Source: Paraburkholderia sp. NMBU_R16 (GTDB lineage Bacteria; Pseudomonadota; Gammaproteobacteria; Burkholderiales; Burkholderiaceae). Taken from it: DNA of 64,000 nt. Under the pieces are notes generated by a model, which made no database searches, had not been told where the DNA came from, and saw nothing but the letters and a program-made list of their open reading frames with translations. The stretch is from positions 1 to 64,000 of the forward strand of contig NZ_JAAAYE010000011.1 of assembly GCF_013282575.1 (NCBI RefSeq), given 5' to 3'. The position numbers and the translations under genes were made by a program. This document shows positions 18,234 to 28,021 of this stretch, piece by piece (position 1 is the first letter of the stretch; every line of letters begins with the position of its first letter).

Positions 18234-18737
18234 ATGTCTACGCCCGCCTTGCGTCGTGCGGCCCCGATCGTGGCCACGGCCGGCTCCGAGCCGGTCTGGA
18301 TCGTGCCTCTCGGCGACCATGCCCACTATGACCATGTCCGCTTGAAACGCGTGTTCGGCGACGCGGACGATACGCACCACTGTGTCGTGATGGTCGACGC
18401 GCGCAAGTTGCTCGAATGCGCCGATCGCGACGACACCGACTACGTACTGCCTCCTGTCGGCGACTGGCACAACGGCAAGATTCGCGGCATTCGCGAGTTT
18501 CTCGATCCGCGCAACCCCCAAATTCCCTCGATGCCCTACGTGACGATCGCCGCGCGCCGCTCGCGGACCTGGCTGGGTCTATTCGGCCTCGAGCGGGAGG
18601 GTGTGGTCGGATTCCGCAACGGGCAGCACCGGGCGCGCTATCTCGCGCATGCGGGTGCCGAAGCGTTTCCCGTCGAAGTTCACGAGCGCGAGGCTCGCCT
18701 GCTGACACTGTTCTGCGGCGCGACGGTGGCGGCGTGA
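18234..18737 (+). CDS. small conserved protein resembling plasmid fertility inhibition factor (FiwA-like)
   Basis: This 167-residue protein shows PVWIVPLGDHAHYDHVRLKR near residue 20 and a C-terminal VGFRNGQHRARYLAHAGAEA, followed by FPVEVHEREARLL. The NGQHRARYLA-type segment recalls ParB/Srx-like folds and the Burkholderia proteins labelled plasmid fertility inhibition factor family. The name does not prove function. The ATG at 18234 was chosen because the open frame upstream overlaps hmgA. It is monocistronic or weakly linked to hmgA, 209 bases apart. Confidence 0.6.
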   Translation: MSTPALRRAAPIVATAGSEPVWIVPLGDHAHYDHVRLKRVFGDADDTHHCVVMVDARKLLECADRDDTDYVLPPVGDWHNGKIRGIREFLDPRNPQIPSMPYVTIAARRSRTWLGLFGLEREGVVGFRNGQHRARYLAHAGAEAFPVEVHEREARLLTLFCGATVAA

Positions 18738-18756
18738 ACGCGCGCAGGACCCGGTT

Positions 18757-19410
18757 TCAGCCGAACGCCATCAGGAACGTACCGGCCGCGACGAGCGCGG
18801 CCGACCAGAGCCAGTCGAAGTTGATCCAGCCGCGCCGCAAGACGCCGAGCCCCACATACCGATAGGCAACGAACGCGAGGATCCCGCTGGTCGCGGTTGC
18901 CACGGCCGTATGCAGCAGCGTGGCCGCGGCGGCAGGACCGAGCGGGCCGCCCGGCGGTCCGAAGGCGCCGCTCGTGCAAAGCGGCATCAGCGCCGGAACC
19001 AGCATGAGCCCGGCGCCATGCAGCGTGGCCGTTGCGGCGGACCACAAGGCCAGCCCCGCAAATCCGGCCGTCATACCGACTGCGATGCGGTGGCGATGCC
19101 CGTAGAGATGGTGATAGATGCCCCATGCGATCAGCATAGCCCCGAGCGCGAGCTGCATATGCAACGTACGCGCGAGCACGCCGAACGCGAGCGCCGAACT
19201 CGTCACGGCGAATACCGACACGGCGTGTCCGAGCGCAAGCGGCGGCAGCGCGGCCCAAAGCGCCTGGCGACTGCCGCGCTGCAGCCCGAGCGCAGTCGCG
19301 AAGAGCCATCCCATGGCCGGATTGACGCCGTGAAAGACGCCGCTGCCGGCGATGGCCATCCAGCTCATCGCGGCGTTGGCGGCGCTTGCCGCGCTCAGTG
19401 TCGCACTCAT
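18757..19410 (-). CDS. polytopic membrane protein paired with the SBP56-like gene
   Basis: This 217-residue protein has about six hydrophobic helices. Notable motifs are GSGVFHGVNPAMGWLFATAL near the N-terminus and LALGHAVSVFAV, in which His and Gly sit inside membrane helices as in metal or small-molecule permeases. I do not recognise a named family; a transport or export role is inference. It starts 25 bases after the SBP56-like gene, so the two are probably cotranscribed. Confidence 0.7.
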   Translation of the reverse strand: MSATLSAASAANAAMSWMAIAGSGVFHGVNPAMGWLFATALGLQRGSRQALWAALPPLALGHAVSVFAVTSSALAFGVLARTLHMQLALGAMLIAWGIYHHLYGHRHRIAVGMTAGFAGLALWSAATATLHGAGLMLVPALMPLCTSGAFGPPGGPLGPAAAATLLHTAVATATSGILAFVAYRYVGLGVLRRGWINFDWLWSAALVAAGTFLMAFG

Positions 19411-19435
19411 ACGGACCCCACGCCTGCGCGATGTC

Positions 19436-20830
19436 TCACGGGTAGCAGTACGAATCCGACGACGCATCGCCGCCTTCGAGCCGGATCTGATGCGGCCGAT
19501 GCGTGTCATGCCACGGCAGATAGAACTCCCGGTCGAACTCGAGGCCGCTGCCGGCGGGCGCATCGAGCTTGACCATCCAGCCGGCGATGCCGTCGGGATA
19601 GAACTGTTCGTCGATCGCACCGTAAAGCGAGTTCGTGAAGTAGACGCGTTTGCCGTCACGGCTGACTTCGACCATTTGCGGTCCCCCGTTGAGCGGACGG
19701 CCGTCGGCGCACGGATGCGTGGCGCGCGAGGCGATGCCGCCCACGCGCACCGTGCCCGTCAACTCCGGATGAAACGGATCGGAAACGTCGTAGCGGCGCA
19801 TGTCGCCGGTGCCCCAGCAGGCGACGAACAGCGACTTGTCGTCGAGCGAAAGCGCGATATCGGTGACGAGCGGCGGGACGGCGGAAAACCCCTTGAGCAT
19901 CGGCGGCAGGATCGCCGGGTCCGCCGGTTCGGCCGGAATTTCGATGATTTTGCGCGCGGCCCAGCGGTTGCCGTCTCGATACCAGGTCCAGATCGATGCC
20001 GACAGGTCCTTCAAACTGATGACCGAATTGACGAAGCCGTAGGCCTGGGTCGGATCGTGCGCCGGCCGCAACTCGAAGACGAGTTGATTTTCCGCACCAA
20101 AGTCGACCGTTTGCTGGTGTTTGCGTGTGTTGAGATCCCAGAAGTGCAGCCGATGGCCATACTTCCCGCCGAGCAGTACTTCGGGCACGAGGCCGTTTTC
20201 GAACGTGGCCGGCAGCCCCCATTCGCTGGACACGAGCGTGTCGAAGCCGAGATGCCACCAGGCATCGTAGGCGAGCTCTTGCGGTCCGCGCTCGATTTCC
20301 CAGCGGCCGCGGACGTCGAACGTCTCATGATCGATGAGCATGACACCGCCGGGCGCTTCGCCCTCGGCATTCGCGAGCGCGGTCACGTAGATTCCCTGCG
20401 GGCCGCAATGGACGGTATGCGGGCGCGTATAGCCCGCTTTGCGTTTGAGCTCCTCGGGCTCGATCACGCGTACGATGGCCGGGCGGCGTGGGTCGGGCTT
20501 CGTATCGAGGATGTGGATGCGCGACGAGCGCAGCCCCGGTACGACGAGATAGCGGCGCTCGGAGTGCGGGTGGGGTGCGTTCGGACACAGGCACGAACTG
20601 CAGGCGTTCCAGCCGAAGTGATGCAGCTCGTCGCCGGTATTTGGCATGGCGACGCGGTGAACGATGGTGCCGTAGCTCGGCGACTTCGCATCGAGATCGA
20701 CGACGGCGATTTCATCGGGCGTTGCGCGCTTCGGGTCGAAGCTCGCAACATAGGCCAGCGTTTCCGGGGGAGCGTCTGCGGCGAGCCTGGCAGACGGGTA
20801 GAACGTCGGATCGGGTTTCCAGGACGGCAT
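19436..20830 (-). CDS. Selenium-binding protein 56 family, probable methanethiol oxidase
   Basis: This 464-residue protein belongs to the SBP56 family, whose bacterial members (MtoX) oxidise methanethiol to formaldehyde, hydrogen sulfide and hydrogen peroxide using copper. The family hallmark HHFGWNACSSCLCPN is at about residues 70-84; metal-ligand His clusters such as RPHTVHCGPQG follow. MtoX enzymes are periplasmic with a signal peptide; none is evident here, so a cytosolic SBP56 is possible. The ATG at 20830 follows GGAGAGG; a TTG at 20842 is an alternative. SenC/MauG partners seen in mto operons are absent. Confidence 0.9.
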   Translation of the reverse strand: MPSWKPDPTFYPSARLAADAPPETLAYVASFDPKRATPDEIAVVDLDAKSPSYGTIVHRVAMPNTGDELHHFGWNACSSCLCPNAPHPHSERRYLVVPGLRSSRIHILDTKPDPRRPAIVRVIEPEELKRKAGYTRPHTVHCGPQGIYVTALANAEGEAPGGVMLIDHETFDVRGRWEIERGPQELAYDAWWHLGFDTLVSSEWGLPATFENGLVPEVLLGGKYGHRLHFWDLNTRKHQQTVDFGAENQLVFELRPAHDPTQAYGFVNSVISLKDLSASIWTWYRDGNRWAARKIIEIPAEPADPAILPPMLKGFSAVPPLVTDIALSLDDKSLFVACWGTGDMRRYDVSDPFHPELTGTVRVGGIASRATHPCADGRPLNGGPQMVEVSRDGKRVYFTNSLYGAIDEQFYPDGIAGWMVKLDAPAGSGLEFDREFYLPWHDTHRPHQIRLEGGDASSDSYCYP

Positions 20831-20934
20831 GAGCCTCTCCAAGAGAGGGGGGGAGGCTCACTATCGTAGGTGGCCGTCGTATGGAAAATCAAGGAACCGT
20901 TTGGAATAAGGTAAGGCCCGGTCAGGTGGGACCC

Positions 20935-21216
20935 TCATCTCGGCCGCGCCGGGTTACGAAGGGCGAGCACTCCGTCGCGCTGATCCAATAGGTAGCGCGC
21001 GTGTTCGATGCCCGCCCGTTGCGCTTCTTCCCGGGTGCTCCAGAACGGTACGACGGTCTCGGGTACCTGCAATTGCACGGGTTGTCCGTCGCGTTCGACA
21101 GCGATGACGGCGTGCCAGCTGTTGCGCTCGTTGCGCTGCGTATGCACGGTCACGCTATAGCCGCGATACACGAAGCGCTCGGGTGGAAACTCGTCGCAAT
21201 CGGATGGGAAGGACAT
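20935..21216 (-). CDS. hypothetical protein, 93 aa
   Basis: This small soluble protein has the pattern YRGYSVTVHTQ near residue 18, WHAVIAVERDGQPV in the middle and TREEAQRAGIEHARYLLD near the C-terminus, suggesting a beta-rich N-terminus and a final helix. Similar short proteins are common in Burkholderiales. No function can be assigned. It lies between the SBP56-like and hemerythrin-like genes on the same strand. Confidence 0.6.
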   Translation of the reverse strand: MSFPSDCDEFPPERFVYRGYSVTVHTQRNERNSWHAVIAVERDGQPVQLQVPETVVPFWSTREEAQRAGIEHARYLLDQRDGVLALRNPARPR

Positions 21217-21258
21217 AAGCGGGTGCCCGTGTCGGACAATGCGCGGCGGCGCTGCGGC

Positions 21259-21828
21259 TCATGCCGCGCGCGCGTGTCGATTGCCCCTGACGAGCCGCGC
21301 CACGCCGCAGGCGAGCACGGTCGCCACGACGGCTGTGGCGACAGGGAATGTACCGGCCGTGTTGACTACCACCTCCAGGGGATGTTCTCCCAGCAGTTGC
21401 ATTCGCCGGCGCGTCATCTGCGCGCCCAGCGTGCGCAATTCGGGACCGAGTGCGCGCTCCGCGAGAGGTAGCAGCCTCGTTTCCTCATCGGCGACATGGT
21501 GCAGGGTATCGCGCATCAACTCCATGAAGAGCGAGTCGTATGCGGCGTTCTCCGGCCCCATGCCGCGCAGTTTCGCGATGATTTCGCGCAGTTGGTCATG
21601 CTCCGACTGGCTCTTCTTCAGCGTTTCGTCAGTCGGTGCGATGCGCGCAAGGGCAGGGTAGAAGATTTCTTCTTCGAGCTGTGCATGTATTTCAAGCGCT
21701 CGGCAGACGGAGGTGACGATCGCGCGTTTGCGCCACCATGCGGTTTCGCTACCGTAGCGATGAAATGCGGCTACGGCGTGGGAGTGATCGAGACGAATCA
21801 TCGTCGTGATGGTGGGCACGTAGGGCAT
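21259..21828 (-). CDS. Hemerythrin HHE domain protein with C-terminal membrane helix
   Basis: This 189-residue protein has a four-helix hemerythrin-like domain (about 10-135) with candidate di-iron ligands in LDHSHAVAAFH, HAQLEEEIFYP, SEHDQLREII and DTLHHVADEETRLLP. A hydrophobic helix follows at about 158-176. Such proteins bind oxygen or nitric oxide, or buffer iron. The membrane helix suggests tethering to the inner membrane. It lies 104 bases downstream of the ydeP-like oxidoreductase on the same strand. Confidence 0.85.
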   Translation of the reverse strand: MPYVPTITTMIRLDHSHAVAAFHRYGSETAWWRKRAIVTSVCRALEIHAQLEEEIFYPALARIAPTDETLKKSQSEHDQLREIIAKLRGMGPENAAYDSLFMELMRDTLHHVADEETRLLPLAERALGPELRTLGAQMTRRRMQLLGEHPLEVVVNTAGTFPVATAVVATVLACGVARLVRGNRHARAA

Positions 21829-21932
21829 GGTATGGACCTCTCAGGGTGAGACGCGGCAAGGAGCCGTTCGCGTTCCGCCGAGCATGCTTCGTTCCCGCGC
21901 GGCACCGTCACGGTAAGGCAGTCGCGCGCGTA

Positions 21933-24212
21933 CTAGACGATCCGCACCGGGATCGACTTCGCACCCGGGACCTTGCTTTCCTTAGCGTAGTGCCAAAGCG
22001 GGAGCAACACGTTGCATTCCGGGTAGTAGCCGCCGATACAACCCTCGGGTATCGCATACGCTTTGATCTCGAGCCCTTCGAGGCGCCGGTCGATTCCGTC
22101 GTCGGCGATCGTCTGCAGCGTCACTTTCTGGCCTTCGTGCAAATGACGTTTTTCGATATCCGCTTTATTCATCAGAATGACCATGCGCGTATTCTTCACG
22201 CCGCGAAAACGGTCTCCGATGTTGTAGATCGTCGTATTGAACTGGCTGTCGCTGCGCAATGTCATGAGACGCAGCGCCTCAGGTACTTTCTCCGGCATGT
22301 CGGGGTCTTCGCCCAGCGAGTTGGGCGTGAGGAACTCGGCCTTGCCGGATTGGGTTTTCCACTGGCGATGACGGGCGGCAATCGGCCGGTGGGAGCCGCC
22401 CGGCTGCCACATGCGCGCGTTGAAGTCGTGGAAGATGTCGGGATAGGTCTTCGCAATTTCGTCGCGCACGAGCGAGTAGTCGTCGCGCCAGGCGTCCCAG
22501 TCGACGGTGGAATGCTCACCCAGCGTTGCTTTGGCGATGCCCGCCACGATGTATTGTTCCGGCCGGGCTTTTTCGCTGGCGGGTTCCGTGACGCCCTTCG
22601 AGCCATGCATGCAGCCCGTGCTGTCTTCCATCGAAACGGCTTGTTCGCCTAGTGGCGTACGGTGAATTTCGATTCGGCTCAGGCACGGAAGGACGTACGA
22701 GACTTCGCCGTGCACGAGGTGGCTGCGATTGAGCTTCGTCGCCACACTGACCGTCAGTCGCAGACGTGTCCATGCCGGCTCTGTCCGCAGCCGATCCGGT
22801 ACCGAGCGTACGAGATTGCCGCCCAGATTGACGACGGCTTTCACCTCACCTTTCAGCATTGCTTCGAACGCTTCGACTGTATTGAGCCCTTTGCTCCTCG
22901 GGGGCTCGAACGAGAACTGCGTCGCGAGCTGATCGAGCGGTGCCAGTTCCGGCTTCTCGGTGATGCCCACCGTGCGCTGGCCCTGCACGTTGGAGTGTCC
23001 GCGCACCGGCGACGGGCCGGCGCCCGGCTTGCCGATGTTCCCGCGCAACAGCAAAAGGTTGGTGAGCATACGGACGTTCTGCACGCCGAGCCGATGCTGC
23101 GTCAAACCCATCCCATAGTGCGCCATTACCGCGTTGGCCCGCATGTATTCGCCGGCCGTATCGAGCAGCGCAGCACGCGTGAGGCCGCTTACACCTTCGA
23201 TCTCGCTCCAGTCGGTTGCCCGCGCATAGGCAGCGAACTCGTCGAAGCCGATCGTGTGTTCGTCGATAAAGGCGACATCGATGACGCGAGGCAAGCCCTG
23301 CGCTTTGGCCTGATCGTCCGCTTCGATGACCGCCTTGCAGATGCCGAGGATCGCGGCCGTGTCGCCGCCCGTCTTGACCTGATGGTACTGGGTGCTGACC
23401 TGTGTCTGCGCGGGTGTCAACATCTGCACGGGCGACTGCGGGTTCGCGAACGAAACGAGGCCCGGCTCGACCAGGGGATTGAACGTAATGATAGGGACGC
23501 CGCGTTTGCGTGCTTCCTGCAGCTGGTGGAGCATTCGGGGACTGTTGGTGCCGACGTTCTGTCCGAAGAAAAACATCAGGTCGGTTTTTTCGAAGTCTTC
23601 GAGCGTGATCGTGCCGACTCCGACTCCAATGGCTTCCTTCAGTCCGACGCTGGTGCTCTCGTGACACATGTTCGAGCTGTCGGGAAGGTTGTTGCAGCCA
23701 TACATCCGCACGAAAAGCTGATACATGTATGACGTTTCGAGGGATGCCCGTCCCGACGTGTAGAAGACGACGCTCTTGGGATCGAGCGCGGCCAGTTCCC
23801 GGCCGATCTCGCGAAAGGCGTCGTCCCAGCTGACTTCGACGTATCGATCGGTAGCAGCGTCGTACCTCATTGGCGCGGTGAGTCTTCCGGCCTCCTCGAG
23901 GTCGTGGTCGTGCCAGTGCAGCAGCGAGCTCACCGTGTTGAGTTCGAAGAACTCGGGTGTCATGCGCTTCGCAGTGAGATCCCACGCGGTCGCTTTTGCT
24001 CCGCTTTCGCAGAACTCGAACGTGTGAGGATCGGCCGGCTTTGCCCAAGAACAGCTGACGCACATGAATCCGTCGGGCTTGTTCTGCTTGAGCAGAACCG
24101 CACTGTCTTTTAGCGAGACCTTTTCTTGCGCGAGGATGTTCGTGACCGCTTTCAGCGATCCCCAACCGCCCGACGCGAACGGATAGGATGGGCTCTTGTT
24201 TGCCTTGCTCAT
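21933..24212 (-). CDS. FdhF/YdeP family molybdopterin oxidoreductase
   Basis: This 759-residue protein belongs to the DMSO-reductase superfamily, YdeP group (formate dehydrogenase alpha-like, linked to acid resistance in E. coli). A Cys cluster CVSCSWAKPADPHTFEFC lies at about residues 50-70. Molybdopterin-binding regions include ARASLETSYMYQLFVR and FFFGQNVGTNSPRM, and a C-terminal domain with GDRFRGVKNTRMVILMN and GGYYPECNVLLPLW. The ATG at 24212 gives the family length; the long open frame beyond belongs to another gene's shadow. The natural substrate is unknown. Confidence 0.93.
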   Translation of the reverse strand: MSKANKSPSYPFASGGWGSLKAVTNILAQEKVSLKDSAVLLKQNKPDGFMCVSCSWAKPADPHTFEFCESGAKATAWDLTAKRMTPEFFELNTVSSLLHWHDHDLEEAGRLTAPMRYDAATDRYVEVSWDDAFREIGRELAALDPKSVVFYTSGRASLETSYMYQLFVRMYGCNNLPDSSNMCHESTSVGLKEAIGVGVGTITLEDFEKTDLMFFFGQNVGTNSPRMLHQLQEARKRGVPIITFNPLVEPGLVSFANPQSPVQMLTPAQTQVSTQYHQVKTGGDTAAILGICKAVIEADDQAKAQGLPRVIDVAFIDEHTIGFDEFAAYARATDWSEIEGVSGLTRAALLDTAGEYMRANAVMAHYGMGLTQHRLGVQNVRMLTNLLLLRGNIGKPGAGPSPVRGHSNVQGQRTVGITEKPELAPLDQLATQFSFEPPRSKGLNTVEAFEAMLKGEVKAVVNLGGNLVRSVPDRLRTEPAWTRLRLTVSVATKLNRSHLVHGEVSYVLPCLSRIEIHRTPLGEQAVSMEDSTGCMHGSKGVTEPASEKARPEQYIVAGIAKATLGEHSTVDWDAWRDDYSLVRDEIAKTYPDIFHDFNARMWQPGGSHRPIAARHRQWKTQSGKAEFLTPNSLGEDPDMPEKVPEALRLMTLRSDSQFNTTIYNIGDRFRGVKNTRMVILMNKADIEKRHLHEGQKVTLQTIADDGIDRRLEGLEIKAYAIPEGCIGGYYPECNVLLPLWHYAKESKVPGAKSIPVRIV

Positions 24213-24283
24213 GGCGGGATGCTCCGGAGAAACTGCGCTACGCTTCGTCGCGAGCAATCTCCATTCCATCCCGCCCCGAGGGC

Positions 24284-26272
24284 TCAGCGTTTGTCGACGA
24301 TCGTCGTATTGACGGTCTGGCCAGCGATGACCGTATTCGAGAGCGTGATCGCGTTCACGTTGTAGGCATAGACCGGCCCGGGCGACGTGACCGTGGCAGG
24401 ACCTGCCGCGACCGGCGTGCCGAAGTCGCAGTTGCTGATCGAGACGCCCGAAATCGGCGCGACGGCCGGCGCGGGTGTGGGCCCGTTGTAGTCGAATGCG
24501 ACGGGACCTTGCGCGACGATCGCCTGAAAACAGGAGCCGGTTACGCCGTTCAACGTCACGTTGCTCGCCTTGACGTCCGATATCGTGACGTTCTGCACGA
24601 CGGGCGGCCGCGTTCTGACGGCATCGTTGGCGGGCTGGTAGTCGCAGTCGAATGTGACGATTCCGCCTTGGGCCGCCGCCGGATTGCCGGCCGCCGGCGT
24701 GACGACGCCCAGCGGCACGCTCGCGTTGATCGGACTGCCGGCGAGAAACGCGCTGCCGTAGCCACCGCCTTTGAGACTGACGCCGTTCGGCAGCGTCACG
24801 CCTTTGACGTGGAAGTCCTTCACGTAGCCGCCGCGATTCATGTTCGTTTTCACGCGAATGGCGATATTGAGCGGATTGGTTTGCCAGTTTGCGTTGAGCA
24901 TCGACAGGTTCGTCGCGAAGATCTGCTCGACGCCGCCGCCCATCTCGCTGCCGAGCGTGATGCCGCCATGACCGCTGTTCATCGTGCAATCGCGAATCAA
25001 ATGGCGTTTGGCCGGGCCGTATTCGGTGTCGAGGTTCTTGCCCGATTTGATGGCGATGCAATCGTCGCCGGTATTGAACGTGCAGTTTTCCACGAGGACG
25101 TTGGTGCACGCCTCGGGATCGAACCCGTCGTTGTTGGGACCGATGCTGTCTGTCGTCACGCCGCGAAACACGACGTTCATGCAGGCCGTGGGATGGTGCT
25201 GCCAGAACGGCGTGTTTTGCGTCTGGTAGTTTTCCATCAGCACGTTCTTGCAGTTGATGAATTCCACAAGGCAGGGGCGCAGATAATGGCCGAGCCCGAA
25301 GATGCGTTTTTCGACGGGCACGCCGGCTTCGGAGAGCGCCGGCAAGTAGTTCTGGTCCTGTTGCCAGGGGGTGCTGGGCGAGGTCAGCAGCGCATAGAGC
25401 GCGTCGGAGATACCGGGCGCCACGAGGCGCAAATCGACGTTGTTCGGGTTGGGATACGTCTGGCTCGGCACCGATGCGCCCGCTCCGTAGGCGCCCGACG
25501 AGCCCTTGTACGTCCACCAGCAGACGCTGTTGTTGCCGCTGCCTGAGAACGGCGTCATGGCTTGGCCATTGAGCACGGAACTCGGACCTTCGCCCGTCAG
25601 TGCGATGTTGATGGCGTTGCGCGCATAGACCGGAGCGCCGAAATTCAGGCAGTCGTCGGCCTGCCAGCGGCTGTAGTAGAGCCGGCCGTTGGCGCCGCAA
25701 TCCACGGGGCCGTCCTTCGCATAGTCGGCAGGGTTCGGGCTGAAATAGATCGTGCAGTTCGCGCTCAGGTGAAAGCGGACGTTGCTTTGCAGGACGATCG
25801 GTCCGGCGCAGTACCAATTGCCGGGCGGGACGACGACACGACCGCCGCCTTCGCGGTGGCAGGCGTCGATGGCGGCGAGGAAGGCCGGGCGCGAGTCGAA
25901 TGCATTGGGAGCGGGCGTCTTGTCGGAGCCTGGGCTGACAGGCGACTTGGCCAGATTCGTGTAGGGCGAGGTGGCCGCCACCACGCTCACGGATTGAGCG
26001 CCGTAAGCCGTCACGTCGTAATCGCGCGGACGAAAGAGCGTCTTCGAAACATGGGCCACCATCGCCGCGATCCTCGCGGCCGCGCCGTGTTCGCCCCAAA
26101 TGAGATCGACCTGGGCAATGTTGGGTGCCGCAGCGAACGCGCGCACGGCGCTCAGCGGTCCCAGCGTCCCGGCAAGTGCCGCACCGCCGAGGCCGACGAA
26201 TGCGCGGCGCGTGAGGCGGACGTTCGATAAGGCGGAAATCGACGATGCACGACGACGGCTTTTTGCTGTCAT
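24284..26272 (-). CDS. Tat-exported GH28 family glycoside hydrolase (polygalacturonase-like)
   Basis: This 662-residue protein has a twin-arginine signal, TRRAFVGLGG at about residues 21-30, followed by a hydrophobic stretch and AFAA. The beta-helix domain carries the GH28 active-site set: PNNDGFDPEAC (~378), GDDCIAIKSG (~401), NSGHGGITLGSEMGGG (~432) and IRVKTN (~472). GH28 enzymes hydrolyse alpha-galacturonic links in pectin and related polymers. The ATG at 26272 has AGGAGG nine bases upstream. It stands alone without pectate-uptake genes, although an MFS gene lies next to it on the same strand. Confidence 0.92.
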   Translation of the reverse strand: MTAKSRRRASSISALSNVRLTRRAFVGLGGAALAGTLGPLSAVRAFAAAPNIAQVDLIWGEHGAAARIAAMVAHVSKTLFRPRDYDVTAYGAQSVSVVAATSPYTNLAKSPVSPGSDKTPAPNAFDSRPAFLAAIDACHREGGGRVVVPPGNWYCAGPIVLQSNVRFHLSANCTIYFSPNPADYAKDGPVDCGANGRLYYSRWQADDCLNFGAPVYARNAINIALTGEGPSSVLNGQAMTPFSGSGNNSVCWWTYKGSSGAYGAGASVPSQTYPNPNNVDLRLVAPGISDALYALLTSPSTPWQQDQNYLPALSEAGVPVEKRIFGLGHYLRPCLVEFINCKNVLMENYQTQNTPFWQHHPTACMNVVFRGVTTDSIGPNNDGFDPEACTNVLVENCTFNTGDDCIAIKSGKNLDTEYGPAKRHLIRDCTMNSGHGGITLGSEMGGGVEQIFATNLSMLNANWQTNPLNIAIRVKTNMNRGGYVKDFHVKGVTLPNGVSLKGGGYGSAFLAGSPINASVPLGVVTPAAGNPAAAQGGIVTFDCDYQPANDAVRTRPPVVQNVTISDVKASNVTLNGVTGSCFQAIVAQGPVAFDYNGPTPAPAVAPISGVSISNCDFGTPVAAGPATVTSPGPVYAYNVNAITLSNTVIAGQTVNTTIVDKR

Positions 26273-26518
26273 TTGGAACGCCTCCTGGATAGGATCGGCG
26301 AGCGGCAAGGGACGCGCGGCCCGCGCGAAGTCTTATGTTGTCGTACTACGTCGAGCAGTTTAGTTCCGAACCGTTCGGGCTGAGAGACCTCGTAAACCCG
26401 CGGAAGTAGTGCGATTGATTGCAGTGAGACGTGCCGCAATGTCATCAGTCATCGTATGAGACGCGTGCCGTGGTGGGCGTATGTCCGGCGGCCAACCGCC
26501 GGATTCGAACGACGCGGC

Positions 26519-27742
26519 CTAGAACGCCGGGGCGGCGCCGTTGCGCACGTAGCGTACGTAGAGGCTCGCGCTCAGCGCTGCCGCAGCCGCGGCGGCGAGT
26601 GCAGCCATGAGGAACACCGAGGCATAACCGAAAGCGCCTGCGACATAGCCCGCCAGGGGCCCCATGATGCCGAGCGAGAGGTCGAAGAACACGGAGTACG
26701 CCGACAGCGCCGCGCCACGGCTCGCGGGTGGCACGAGTTCCACGGCCTCGACGCCGAGTGCAGGGAATACGAGCGCGAAGCCGAAGCCGGTCAGCGCTGC
26801 CCCGGCCAGCGCGGCATGCGGGGTGCCGGCCAGCCAGAGCAGAATCAGGCCCGCGCATTCGAACGAGAACGACGCGATGGCAATGCGCAACCCGCCATAT
26901 GTTTTGATGGCATTGGCGAATGCGAGGCGGGCGCCGACGAACAGCATCCCGAATACGCTCAGTGCGAGCGCCGGATGTTGCCAGCCGCGCGCGGTGTAGT
27001 AGAGCGCGATGAATGTCGCGATGGCGCCGAAGCCCGCGGTGCCGAGCGCGAGGCCAAGGCCATGGGGCAGGACACGCATGAAGACGCTCGCATACGACAT
27101 CCGTTCGCCGTGGACAGGCGGGACCGGCGCGACCCGGCGCGCGAACGCGTAGCCGAGCGCCGCGAGGACCATCGTGACGGCGCCGAGCGCCCACGGGCCG
27201 CCGAGCGCATGGGCAAGCGCGGCGCCGGCCGGCGCGCCGACGGCAATGGCGCCGTAGGTGGCGACGCCGTTCCACGAAATCACGCGCGCGCTGTGATGCG
27301 CGCCGACGCGTCCGATGCCCCACAGAATCGCGCCCGTGCCGACGAAGCTCTCGCCGAAGCCGAGAACGAGCCGCGAAAGCAAGAGGACGCCAAGGCTTGC
27401 AATGCGCCACTCGGTCAACATGCTGGCGACGAGCAGCAGCGCGCCGCTCGCACCGCATGCGGCAAGGCCGGTGAGCACGGTGCGCCGGGCGCCCCGTGCG
27501 TCGGCGCTGCGACCGGCGTGCGGCCGCGAAGCGAGTGTCGCCGCGTATTGGACGCTGACGGCCGCGCCGGCCAGGACCGAACCGAAGCCGAGTTCGCCGT
27601 TGACGAAGCCCGGCAAGACGGGCAGCGGGATGCCGATCGTCAAATAGCAGAGGAATGTGAAACAGACGACGCCGACGATGCGCGCGGTCGCCATGCGATC
27701 GGACAACGCGGGTTGAGATGCGGAGGCGGACTCGGCGGACAT
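26519..27742 (-). CDS. MFS transporter (YhhS-like)
   Basis: This 407-residue inner-membrane carrier has about 12 hydrophobic segments. [18 protein letters not shown] after helix 2 is the typical MFS loop motif. Overall pattern ([24 protein letters not shown]) matches the YhhS/arabinose-efflux type. The frame is open to 27841; the ATG at 27742 starts a short Ser/Ala-rich leader directly before helix 1. Substrate unknown. It lies upstream of the GH28 gene, with a 246-base gap. Confidence 0.85.
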   Translation of the reverse strand: MSAESASASQPALSDRMATARIVGVVCFTFLCYLTIGIPLPVLPGFVNGELGFGSVLAGAAVSVQYAATLASRPHAGRSADARGARRTVLTGLAACGASGALLLVASMLTEWRIASLGVLLLSRLVLGFGESFVGTGAILWGIGRVGAHHSARVISWNGVATYGAIAVGAPAGAALAHALGGPWALGAVTMVLAALGYAFARRVAPVPPVHGERMSYASVFMRVLPHGLGLALGTAGFGAIATFIALYYTARGWQHPALALSVFGMLFVGARLAFANAIKTYGGLRIAIASFSFECAGLILLWLAGTPHAALAGAALTGFGFALVFPALGVEAVELVPPASRGAALSAYSVFFDLSLGIMGPLAGYVAGAFGYASVFLMAALAAAAAAALSASLYVRYVRNGAAPAF

Positions 27743-28021
27743 GGACTCGGCGGCGGGACTGGGCAAGACGTAAAACCGGCAACAAAGATATGCGGCACGC
27801 CGGCTGACGGGGCGCGCCCGTGAAACGGGCGCCGTTCCCATGCGGCTCGCCGCAAAGCGGAGATTGTCTCATGGAACCGGTTTCTTTGCGTCGCAGCAAA
27901 GGATGCGGCCAAGCGGCGAACGGCATGCGCGACGGCGCGATTCCTGTACCATCGGCGGGCGCCGCGGTCCAAGACACGGCGGCGCGATGTTCACAGTTCC
28001 GACGCGTCCGATCCACTATCG

